DNA of 64,000 bases, from positions 30,985 through 94,984 of the forward strand of contig JAIXMN010000047.1 in NCBI GenBank assembly GCA_025716815.1. The letters are read 5' to 3'. Within the stretch, counting starts at the first letter, position 1, and each line of letters starts with the position of its first letter. The notes below the pieces were generated by a model. It ran no database searches. It was not told the DNA's origin and worked only from the letters and a program-made list of their open reading frames with translations. A program made the translations under genes and the position numbers. This DNA comes from Dichotomocladium elegans. Taxonomy: Eukaryota; Mucoromycota; Mucoromycetes; Mucorales; Lichtheimiaceae. Below are positions 1 to 10,926 of this stretch, one piece after another.

Positions 1-1420
1 GCAACACGTTGAATATCAACTAGTGCATTTGAGACAGCTTTTGGGAATGCACCAGTATTGACAAGAGCCCTAGTTACTGGTTCTTCTGTGGGCTTTGGCG
101 CCTAGTTTAATATAAAATGATGAGATAAAATACTGAAACACAAAATATTAATACCTCTATGTTGCGACGCTTAGTTGGCCTTGAACGGGGGGGCTGATAA
201 TCCTCATCGTCAGTAGATGGATCCTCTACTGGTGTTTCTGGGGGAGGATGGTCTACTCTGCTACTAGTAACAGTTAGGGGATCCACTTCAGTAGGATCTA
301 CCAAAGTGGCTAACTGAACATCCTCAACAGATGCTGGGCTTGGTGGTGCAAATTCATGTACCTAATAGAAACTGATAAACAAACATCCCTGAAATAATAC
401 TAAAAACTTACCAGGACATCCTCAGCTACCTCAAGTGGTTCATGAGCCACCTTCACTTGGATCTGCCCATTTACCCCAATAGTGTCAAGGTTAAACCCAA
501 GGTAGGCAGTATGCCAATTCTCGTCAGCAACATGAACTTTCACATTATTATTACGGAGGAACTCCGTAATGGTATCAAGGGCCTGGGGTACAACTTACTT
601 ATATTGCCTCAAAAGTTCGGCACTCCCCCCCCAACTCAATTTTTTTTTGAGGTCAGACGCACATCCAGCTTAAAAAATTTCAGGCAATGAATCCTTTGTC
701 TTTTTTGCGAATTCATTTGCATCAGTCCATTCCTTAACAGTAATGTGGTAACTTCAATTCAATCTGACGAGAGAGACGTGTGCGGATGACATTCAATGTA
801 GGGGATGTGCGCAATCTCTTCATCTTCGTTAATTCTTTTCTTTTCAACATGGCCCAGTTTGTGCTTAAGGCAATTCGGCAATTTCCCTCAACTACAAAGA
901 AAGATCTTTTAGCATCTAATAGATCACTTAGACGCTAGGATGTCTTTTGTAATTAGATTAATAAGACACTATCGTTTACTTCGAAGGATAATGACTTCGT
1001 AATCATAGCATCAGTACACAATTTGTAATGCAATGTTAACGGCCATGGTGGGGCGAAAAAAAAACGCAGCATTTTCAGGTTGATCATGGCAGCTGGGTCT
1101 CCTTGATTAAGGGCTAAGATGAGGAGGGATAGGAACTCTGATACTGACGCGACATATAACCCATACTGGGAAGGGATTGTTGGAATGTAAAATAAACATT
1201 GCGCAAAGAATCATTCATGGCACATTCCTTATGCATAGCATTGAGGTTTACAGTAATTTAACTAAACTGCGAAACTTGTTTCTTCGCAAAGGCGTGATAT
1301 AGGAACATGTAACATGAACAGAATAGAAATGCGGTACAATAAAAAAATTCGGAGCAGTATTGTGCTAGATATCTTTTTTGCTTCCCACCTAAGTGATCGT
1401 ACAAAAGAATCTCGGCGAAA

Positions 1421-3630
1421 ATGAGCAGCAATAACAATGCCACCACTTCCGCGATCCGTCACCAAGATCTGCGCGAGACCGAATGTCATGTCGACAATTA
1501 TGTTGAGGTTCTGAAGCAGGCTCCCCAAAAAACCGGGGAATGCTGGGTATATGACTGTATCTATCAGCCGAAGGAAATGAACCCTGAAGGTAATAACGAA
1601 GACACATATATTCCCACGACAGGAAATATAACGTTAAGTTCATTAAGATATGCCGAAACGCTCGAAAAATTTCAAGAAGAAAGTGCTGTGGACGCGATAT
1701 TATAACTGTCACCGCTCGACACGTTTCCGCGTGAAACGTAGCGGCGACAGCAGAGCTAGCATATCAGAAGAGGGCCAAGGAAGTCGGCCTATCCAGAAAA
1801 AATCGAAGCAAGTAGGATGCGAGGCTGGTTTAAAGCTTACATGCTATAAAGGCGATCCGACCAAGGTCGTTTTTCATTATACTAAGGAGCATACCGGTCA
1901 CATCCCTGGATCTATCGACGATGTCAAGTACTTGCCACTTTCTGACGAGCTCAGAGCACGCATCCTTGCTGAAATCCGCAAAGGATATAATGTTCGTCAA
2001 ATTCGCACGTCGCTGCAGCATGAATACGACGGTGTAAACAGTAATCAACGAGAGGCCCATATCAGCACCACTGATGTTTATAATGTTTATTATAAACATC
2101 GTCAGCAAAAATGCGAGAGAAGCGACAACGATTTCGAATCGATCCAAAAGTGGCTGACAGAACTTAGTGCTAAAGGGTATGAGACATGGACCGATGGCGA
2201 TGATGCAGGAAGTGCTCTTTCTGCTGAATACTTCGCCTTCGGTTTCACTGCTCCATGGTAGAAAACGCTGCTCGTTGGTGCCAAGTTCTTTTCTTTGGAT
2301 GCAACCCATGACGTCAGCCGTTACAAACGATGGTGTGTTATACACCATGGTCATCCGCCATCCTATAGCTGGTCGTGGTGTTCCTGTTGCCTACCTTTTG
2401 ACAAATAATCTGTCATCCCATCCCCTTGTTCACTGGTTCCGCTTCTTGCATTCACTTGGCGTAGTCCCACACAGAATCACAATAGATTGCAGTCTTCCAG
2501 AGGACAACGCGATCTGTGAGGTGTGGGAGAGCTGCACCATTCAGTACTGTACATGGCACGTCATGCGCGCATGGATGAAGAACGTGCAATCGAAAGTTGT
2601 TGGAGAGCAAGGACGGACACCAGAGCAAGCAAGAAAAGTAGTCCGCCAGCACCTGCGCGACCTGATGTATGAGAAGGATATCGAGAAGTTCAACGAACTT
2701 CTTGATACCTTTCTCAACAGATACACACAGACCCAGGTTGAATTCGCGACTTACTTTAAGCGTTACTGGGTTGAAGGAGCGCAAGGATGCGAACGTTGGG
2801 CGGCCTGCCACCAGCCAGCTGTATACACCAACATGGAAACCAACAACTATGTTGAATCTTGGCACAACCAGCTTAAGACCGTTTACTTGCAGCGTAAACG
2901 TGTCCATCGTATGGATGCGCTTCTCGAGATCTTGACGTCAGTTGTCGAATTCGACATAAAACAAGAGATTCGACGACTGTCCGCCAACGTTGGCCGAATG
3001 GGTATTAGTGAACATCGCTTCCGCAGAGAAGAAAGAAAAGCTGAGTTGGTCGATCGTGCCATGTTACCCGCAATGATAACGTTGCAAGCGGAAAACGAGT
3101 ATATCGTTAGCTCGTTTTCAATGGATGGAACCACGTATGAAGTAAGGAAGTCATGATTCAACACGCCTTTTATCCTAGCATACTCTTACCTTTCTTACCA
3201 GGTCCACACCAGTGGTTCACAGATTACAGCTTGCACTTGTCCTTGGTTTAGCACAACGCGCCGCCCATGTAAGCATATGTTTCTAGTGCAACAACATGTC
3301 AACGGTGTAGTTGTCCGTCCAGCACTTTTGGACAGTTCTGCAACATATATGCAACAGGTGCCACATGAACCGGTTACTTCTGCCAGAGAACGCCTGACGC
3401 ATACACCAACGGCGAAAGAGCTACTTGAGGATGCACTTCAGAAGCACGCAGCATCCATCACTGCTCTTAGACGTCGCATTGGGGGATCGATGGTTGAAGA
3501 TCCTGACAAGATTGCAGAAGCCGTCACACGGATTAATAACCTTACTGAAGAGCTTTCCTCAATTAATTCCTTCATTGGCGCAGCTCTTACCATTCCTCCA
3601 AATGCTAATTTCCGCCGTCAAAACAATTGA
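1421..3630 (+). pseudogene. MULE-1 transposase (FAR1-like DNA binding, DDE, SWIM), decayed
   Basis: Cut-and-paste transposase. The N-terminal Cys/His DNA-binding region includes YYNCHRS and a distal Cys before HIPGSIDD. The catalytic core shows D1 in FFSLDATHD, D2 in ITIDCSLPED with CTWH, and E in NNYVESWH. After an intron at 3142-3201 the C-terminus has a SWIM zinc finger, CTC followed by nine residues and CKH. Lesions: a frame change near 1650-1690, an in-frame TAG at 2259-2261 just before the first catalytic Asp, and a one-base frame change near 2325-2338. The last 110 residues are open. It parallels the MULE-2 transposase domain by domain. Judged non-functional. Confidence 0.8.
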
Positions 3631-5116
3631 TACTCGCGCATTGTTTAATGTACCAGAAATATACGTCAATCATTTTCGAAAGATAATGTTCAGCGGACTG
3701 CTGTACTTACGTTCAAGTTTAACGGCGAATGGCATTCAAAAGAGTTTTATAGTTCATTCATCTGTTGTGACTTATTAGCATGGTCTTTTTTCAACAATCG
3801 CAACTGAATGCGCGTAACAGTAACCACTAAAGAATGATTCCGCGTAGTTTAGTATAATCTCATATAAGGCGAAAGCTGTTGCTGGATGGCGTTTGAATAC
3901 TGACAAGTCTCTGGTGATTTCTCTCAGTGATTCGTGACAATGACTATGCATGGTTTATCTAAAAAGCAGCAATTGAAAAAGTCTTGTTCCATGGCAAGGA
4001 TTGTAACGCGAAATTAAACAGGGAAAAAACTACAGACGTCGGCCTCTAAATATAAGCCTGTCTATTTTCCGCGGTGATTTTTGTGCTGAGGACATTAATT
4101 GCTTCACATCTGGTACAAACATCAAGACCAACAGAGCCATTGGGCACATCATTCTACACATTGTATGGAGATCGACCGTTGTGCGTCACCTATAATCGAC
4201 TTATCTTAATTTGTGTCTGTGAAAGAAAGAAAGGCATAAACAGCAGGGCGTTATCCATTATTAACACGATTGACCTGGGAAGTCGGTAATTATCAGCTGC
4301 TTCTATTTGTCGGGTCATTTCCGCGCAAGCTTTATATTGTCGCTATAGGAGGCGTAGACCAAGAGACACGTAGTGATTGATGGCTACAGAATCTACAAAT
4401 GCCAAGGACTTTGTGGTTTGTGAAATAAGGATTAGTTAAGTGCTGGCAGGAGGAATGAGAACATATGTAGGGAATAAATGGAAACGGAAGCTGCATGCTC
4501 CATAAGGATTATGAATGATGTGCACTTATGATGGATGCATCAAATAGGCAACGTGGAGAAGATGTCGTGAAATTGACGATTGCAGTGTTGTTAATTCCAT
4601 CCAGACATCCCGCTTACTGGCCTTGGTTATTTTATCCATTTCCTTTCTTGCCCACTACCATCAGCAAGGAAAGAAGAAACGCATTCATGCTTGGTTGGCT
4701 TATACCAGTAATTACTGTTTCCTGGAATTGTAATGCCCAATGCCCATCCGCAATTGGTTGCTTATGTGAATAACGATGAAAACGGGAATACAACACGTAT
4801 CCCTTTTTTCTTGTTAATGTAGCCGAGCTTTGGAATTAAGTTTACGTTAATTAGACCCGTTTCACTCCAGCCCATGATACAATGCTATTACTCTTAACCA
4901 CGCAACTGTTACTTCTTGTCATCTCCTGCTATTTGTCGCTGTCTATTTTAATAAAATTAGACTATCTGGAAACCTGATTTCGAATTTGATTTAGCTGTAC
5001 CAAATGACCACGGCACGCGTAGAAATATAATTCTTATGACGCTTGGACATATGTCTCATACGGATTTATTGATGTCGCAGCGATCCAACGTCGCATCGAA
5101 CATTGAGAATAAGATG
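3631..5116. other. Non-coding interior of MULE-1
   Basis: This stretch lies between the SWIM exon and the right TIR. Only short, low-quality open frames occur, with no motif I recognise on either strand. Confidence 0.5.
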
Positions 5117-5651
5117 TCTTTGTAGTTGAGGGAAATTGCCGAATTGCCTTAAGCACAAACTGGGCCATGTTGAAAAGAAAAGAATTAACGAAGATGAAGA
5201 GATTGCGCACATCCCCTACATTGAATGTCATCCGCACACGTCTCTCTCGTCAGATTGAATTGAAGTTACCGCATTACTGTTAAGGAATGGACTGATGCAA
5301 ATGAATTCGCAAAAAAGACAAAGGATTCATTGCCTGAAATTTTTTAAGCTGGATGTGCGTCTGACCTCAAAAAAAAAATTGAGTTGGGGGGGGAGTGCCG
5401 AACTTTTGAGGCAATATAAGTAAGTTGGCCTGGGGTAGGGCTAGGATTACTGTTAACTTATTTTCTCTACATATATATTTCACATACTTAAGCCTCTAAG
5501 GAAACCAAGTACTGTGTGGTTTACACCACCATCATTTTCCCTAGCACGATATTCAGAGTAATCCATAGTGTTCCATCAAAAAGTGGGCAGAAAAGGAAGA
5601 GAAGGAAAGAAGAAATTATCAAAATATTCATTCTTTTAAAAATGCTACATA

Positions 5652-6870
5652 CTAGGGTAAATTTTCGATGAGGTCATTAATTGCATTAAATAAAGGAGCT
5701 AACAGTGGGCCAAGCTGGGAAATAGGAATATGCCGAAGTGCTATAATATGTTCTGTTTCCCTTGTGGTCTCTGCAAACTGTACAAACTGTTCCTTTGACA
5801 ACTATAAAAGTATTAGATAATACTAAGTAAATGCCTAGTAAAATATATGTCTACTTACACGCCCAAGCTTCATTACACCAAATGTATCTGGGTACAAGAG
5901 AAGGGCAACCCCTATATCCTGCATTAAATGAATCAGCCTTGCAGCACCTTTTAGTCCATAGAGTGTTGTCCTAGTGCTTATTCCTACCATTAACTGTTAG
6001 ATTTTTTAAAGGAAAACATTAGCTACTTACCTGAGAGGAAGGCACTACAAAACTGCCTGGCTCTAGTAGGGTTGACTCCCCTTTCCTTTACATGGAGTGC
6101 CCTGAGGTATATCCACATAATGGATTTGTTTAGGGTTGCTGTTGCAAAGTTCCCTTCTAGTGCTGCAATAGTGGAAGCCTTGGACAAACCACTAATTGTT
6201 AATTCTCTGTATGTCAGGGCTGGTAAGACCACCTCCCCACTAGCCTGGCTAAGGTCCTTGATCATCTTTACTTGGTGACTAATAGGAAGTAAAGCCACTT
6301 CAGCCAGTTCTATTAAAATACTTAAAATTAGTATCTTATTGATTATAGAATTATTTGAACAAACCTTGTTTCACTTTTTCCTTATACATTCCACCAGGAA
6401 TTGTAATAAACACTGGTGGGGAAGGATCCCCAGAAGCCTGACTTGGGCAAGGCTCCCTAGCCTGATCTTCCCCAACAGACTGCTCCCCACTAGGATCTTC
6501 CACAGTAGTAGTAGTGGAAGGTTCAACCACATCAGCAGTAAACTACAGCAAAGTAAACAACAATACCAAAAACAGCCCCTAGAAAACAATACCTTAGGAT
6601 CAAGTTTGATCCCTTGAGTGGTAACCATCTTGTTCTGGGTACCAAACTCATAAATCCCTTTCTTCTTTCCCTTGGTTAGGGATATCCCATTTCTTGAGCA
6701 GAATATTTGGAAATACTCTGCAATTTGGACCTGCATTCCCTCTATTTTGACTTTAGTAGCTATATCTGAAGATTCTTAGAGCACTTACCAGGCCAATCTT
6801 GCATCAGGATGGTCTTGACATGGCCAAGACTTAGCTGCTCACCGTTAACTTTGATATTGGATTCAAACAT
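5652..6870 (-). CDS. Gene A, intact six-exon gene of unknown family, 320 aa
   Basis: The function is unknown and I do not recognise the family. Exons on the minus strand are 6870-6789, 6741-6593, 6542-6365, 6309-6031, 5983-5859 and 5801-5652. The five introns are 47-57 nt with GT-AG ends, all phases agree, and the total is 963 nt with a TAG stop. Residues 1-77 form a compact mixed region containing a Lys-rich KGKKKG. Residues 78-136 are Thr/Ser/Pro/Glu-rich and look disordered. Residues 137-320 look helical and globular, ending INDLIENLP. No signal peptide or membrane segment is evident. The start is the first Met, with the CCAAT/palindrome motif about 90 bp upstream. It is the only plainly intact, non-transposon-like gene in the window, and it shares strand and intron style with gene B 85 bp downstream. 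It could be a cellular gene or cargo of a larger element. Confidence 0.7.
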
Positions 6871-6958
6871 GACTTTAAGTGAAAGAAAGGTTAACAAATT
6901 CAAATGCTAGTTGCTTTGATTTTTATTATATTTTCTATCCAATCAGATTACCAGAACA

Positions 6959-6974
6959 GTGAACGCGCGTTCAC
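6959..6974. promoter_or_regulatory. 16-bp palindrome GTGAACGCGCGTTCAC, copy 1, upstream of gene A
   Basis: A perfect palindrome preceded by CCAATCAGATTA and an AGAACA block, 89 bp upstream of the gene A start codon. A second copy of the same roughly 40-bp module lies at 16896-16921 plus 21132-21145, separated by later insertions. Before those insertions the two copies were about 70 bp apart. A dimeric regulator site is the natural inference. Confidence 0.5.
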
Positions 6975-7140
6975 TTTTTAGAGCAACCCCAGCGGTATTT
7001 CTAAAACATAGTGACTTCCCTATATTTAGAAATAGAAATAGAAATGTGCATCCCCAGCGGTTTTTCTAAACGATTGCTATTTTCAAAAATTTGCTTCGTG
7101 CCAAGGTCCCCGCTTGCTAAAGATAGCAGGGCTCCCTACC

Positions 7141-7941
7141 AGCAAAAATTGAATTTTGTGTCCGTAAAGCGTGGAGTTCGAAAAATTGGGTGTGTCCCCA
7201 AAAAAATTTCACTAACATCTGTGACCACATAGCCTGCGTTCATTTTTTTTCTGAAGTAGCAATCTGCCCCATTCTTTTACCAGCTGCTAATGCCGCGACA
7301 TTGTCAACAGAGGACAGCTTTAGTAATGGCTCGCGCAGAGACTAATAAGTTTGAAATTAGTAGCGTGTCATTTCCACATCATGCGTGCATCTCTGTCCAA
7401 TTCAGTAATTTCGGTCTTACGCCTTTTCTAATTACGAACCGCCTGCCATCTGTAGTGGAATGGGTGGATTCCCCTTCAAGATTCAGCATCAAGAATATTC
7501 CTGCAAGCAAATGTCTATCATCTTGACGAGTGCTTTCTCATAATCACGTTATTTCGCATAATTCAGGCCTGCAGTTTTGTACAATTGGCATTAGCTTCAC
7601 CGCCTCCTGCAAAGCAAACAAAGATTGCCATGTGCACAAAGAACAAGCAATGTTCCCCGAAGATTCAGTGTCAGTAGCATCATGCTCTGTAGATGTTGGC
7701 ATTGCAGTTGATCGATCTGGAATTGTTACTTATTTCTTGTAAGTCTTACGCAGACTTTGTAAAATCAGATTGCATGTACTCCAAACTAATTAGAACAACT
7801 GAACAGTTGCAAAAGAGTAATGGAACTTCGCACATTTGTAATTGACGCAAGGGTTGGAAGAAAATGTCAGGAATGTAAGGAATGTAACGGAATGCCAGAT
7901 GTGCCAGGAGTGCGATCTTGGACTGCGTAATCGCCGGCAAG
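7141..7941. repeat. Left long TIR of MULE-2
   Basis: Inverted copy of 10809-10926 plus 13676-14359. Only a few substitutions separate the arms, indicating a young insertion. No gene is present in either arm. Confidence 0.9.
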
Positions 7942-8161
7942 TATGAATTGCTAGCGTAAAACTGAGGAATTGGTCATAGTTGTATTTCTCTGTGGTATGC
8001 TCAAAAGAAATAAATTGTAATAGAAGGTATTTGTATTATTACAGTACAAAATGCTTTCAAATATGTGCTTCCTCAATAGAAGGTATGTATGAACAGTGTT
8101 GTGCCTGGCTTTCGTTTCTCTGTCCTCTTTCCACTCCATCTGCATTACGTGTCTAATTACA

Positions 8162-10683
8162 ATGTCAGCAATCAACAACTCATCTGCCATTTCTCGTGCG
8201 ATCGCGAGTTTGCGATCTATCGGCAATCGCGATCAGATGCCACAATTCTCTGATGAGCATCCAGCAATGGTTTCGATTCGGCGCAACGAAATCAAGGCGT
8301 GGCTGGAAGGCGAAGAAGTACTTTTTGGCTGTACTTTTTACAATCGCACTTCGTCGCATTCACGTACCAGCAATGCGAGATTCTTATCACGCTTCGGGAA
8401 TCATGACGGAACGCCCATGGTTATTCAAAGGGAGGGGGAAACAACCCGACCTGAGAGCCAAGTTCGCAGGGGGCGACTTCATGATATCAGTTTTCACGAG
8501 GTACCCCAATGGAAGTGTAGTTAGAAAACACTCTAGTAAATAATTTGCCTCAAGGTGTATATTTGCCATAGAGCAGGTACCCCGAAGACTATGACTCTAA
8601 ACGGCACAAATCCGCCAAAGCGACGCAAGGCTGTCCCATTGCCTTGCGGTTGCAAATCGAAAATTTATATTCGCGCCCATGAAAGTAATCCTGATGGAGC
8701 TATCATTGAATATCATTGGCAGCATGATGGTCATAACCCAGGATCAATCGAAGACATGTGCACCGCCCCGCTTCAGCGTAGTCTATGTCGTTTAGTTCAT
8801 GATTTAGTGGAGTCCCATCTTGATTGGAAGTCTATCAAAGCAATGCTGAGGATCGACAATATGCAATTGGACGAAATACTCCTCCGAGAATGTCAAGACC
8901 TGCCGCAGTCAGTGCGGATTACATACAATGTTGTAAAATATGCGATTGACAAGAGACTCTGCTGCCGGGCGTTTCTTGATCAAGAAATGACCCGCAGCCT
9001 ACAACAATGGGGCACGAAAATTGCTGGTTCTTGTGGTCTATACCTGCATGAACAGCTTGACGATATTGAGGAAGGGGCATTCCTATTCGGTTTTATGTCT
9101 GAATGGCAAATTCAGGTGAGTGCTTTCTACTTGAACACATTATTCTTTCTCACCTGTTGTATAAGATTGGTAGGGAGTGTGGCGATCTTGTTTGCATGGA
9201 TTCCACCCATAAAACATGTGTTGGGCGGAACGGAGAAGCATGCTTTTTGTATACCTTGGTTAGCCAGTCGCACATCACTGGGAAAGGCGTGCCAATTTGC
9301 TGGATGATCACAAACACCGAATCACAACATCCTATTAAGCATTGGCTTAAGTGGCTGAAGGATACACACTCTTTTTTGCCAAGGAAGATTATGATCGACA
9401 ATTCGAGAACAGAAATGGCTGGCATCCATGGGGCCTATGGGACTAATGATGTGGATGTTTTGATTTGTCACTGGCATATCCTTCGCGCGTGGAGAAAGCA
9501 GATCAGAACAAAGATCAGAGTCTTAGAAGGCATGCGTCGCCCAGCAGAAGAAGTGAAAGCGAAGCGCGAACGCGGATTTGAGCATCTAGTTGCAATGATG
9601 TTTGCAGAATCACCATCACTTTTCGAGGCGAAGTATGATTGTTTTTGTCACTGGGTTCAAGAGAATGAAGGCCAATGGGATGTTGCCGGGATCTTAGTCT
9701 ATTTTGATGAGCATTACTTATGCAACAAAGAACAATGGAGCCGTGCTTGGAGATCGGTAATTTAAGTCCATTGCTTAACTTCTCACGATCTCATTTAGCT
9801 TCTGCATTTAGGGTCATTATCATACTGATACAAATAACTATGTTGAAAGTTGGCACCGACTTTTGAAAGAAGGCTATCTGGGGAGGATGGCTGGACAACG
9901 CGCGGATGTATTAGTACATATCCTATGGGATATGGTATTGCCTGACTTTAAAACAGACCACGTCCGCTGCGAGTTTCAATTTCAGTTAATTCACAGGAAC
10001 CAAGCCGATCAAAGGCGATACAACGTTGCACAACAAATACCAGGCACGTTCTTATACCTCTATTCGACGCTGATCACTTACATCCAGTGATAAATAGATC
10101 ATACTGCTCAGCAGCTAGTGAATCGACAAGGCAACAACGTTGTTGTACAGTCATTCACAGATCCAGAAAGGGAATATACCATTACTCTTGCAATTGACGA
10201 CTCAAATACAATGCTGTCATGCTCTTGTCAAGATTTCCAGGTGTCTGGATCGATATGCAAGCACATGTATCTTGTAAACCGCGTCGAGGGAATCCTGTTC
10301 CCAGAAAGTATTCATGCTATCCGACAGCCATCACCACCTTCCACTTCCAGACCTTCAAATCCAACGACTTTCGAAGAAGCCAATGCAAATGTTCTTGCAG
10401 ATAACAATGTTGAATTCCTTGAGGCTTTGGAAAGGTGAATTACTTCTCATGCAGACATATAGCTGTCATACTCAGTGGATTCTTCTGTCATAGATTGAGG
10501 AGCGCAGCACAACAACTAGATCAGGAAACTCTCGCGATACATAATAGCAGAGGCAGCATGTATAACCACTCAGATATTGCACTTCTCAATGCAGCTGCTA
10601 CACAAATCAATCAAGTTTTCTCAAACTTGAAAGATGCACGAAACCAAATTCGCAGTTTGCATGGACGTCAACGCAGAACGTAA
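8162..10683 (+). CDS. MULE-2 transposase (FAR1-like, DDE, SWIM), several introns
   Basis: MULE transposase. Recognisable parts in order: a zinc-binding N-terminus with VYICHRAG and CGCKSK at 8555-8680, and a helical linker. D1 is in CMDSTHK at about 9196, D2 in IMIDNSRTE with ICHWH at about 9390-9480, and E in NNYVESWH at about 9840. The SWIM finger is CSCQDF followed by CKH at about 10220-10265. Splice sites fit at 8518-8554, 9115-9164, 9757-9810 and between the SWIM exon and the last exon (intron about 10437-10492). The N-terminal about 100 codons are uncertain because the frame changes near 8390, which may be an indel or an unseen intron. The junction near 10040-10115 is also unclear. TAA stop at 10681. 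It has the same architecture as MULE-1 but is far better preserved. Confidence 0.7.
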
Positions 10684-10926
10684 ATGCAGCATCTCCAAGG
10701 AAAGCAATATCCTACATATAATAAAAATATCCTCAGTATGAAGCGACAGCTTGCTCATTGGCGTAATTCGATCATACAAACCACATTGAATGCATTGTTC
10801 AACCACCCTACTTGCCAGTGATTACGCAGTCCAAGATCGCACTCCTGGCACATCTGGCATTCCGTTACATTCCTTACATTCTTGACATTTTCTTCCAATC
10901 CTTGCGTCAATTACAAATGTGCGAAG

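Larger units (their letters stand above)
591..5427 (+). mobile_element. MULE-1, Mutator-like element with 310-bp TIRs
   Basis: The terminal inverted repeats are 591-900 and 5117-5427, near-identical, with outer ends CAACTTACTTATATTGCC and its complement. They are flanked by the 10-bp direct repeat GCCTGGGGTA at 581-590 and 5428-5437. Removing the element plus one repeat restores the reading frame of gene B. It encodes a decayed MULE transposase at 1421-3630. The right internal stretch 3631-5116 (about 1.5 kb) and 901-1420 hold no convincing gene. The TSD length and SWIM-bearing transposase fit the Mutator superfamily. Confidence 0.9.
1..5566 (-). pseudogene. Gene B, unknown family, multi-exon, split by MULE-1, runs off left edge
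   Basis: I do not recognise this protein. Reading down the minus strand, exons are 5566-5488, 5449-5428 joined to 580-412, 361-155 and 101-1. Introns are about 38, 50 and 53 nt with GT-AG ends, and phases agree throughout once the MULE and one copy of its 10-bp target duplication are removed. The readable part is about 190 residues. It has a globular N-terminal half containing a short Asn run and the stretch LGFNLDTIGVNG, then a Pro/Thr/Asp-rich linker ending in basic SRPTKRRN. The start at 5566 is the first in-frame Met and is uncertain. It lies 85 bp downstream of gene A on the same strand. The reading frame is otherwise open, so the MULE insertion is the only visible lesion. No function is proposed. 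Confidence 0.6.
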
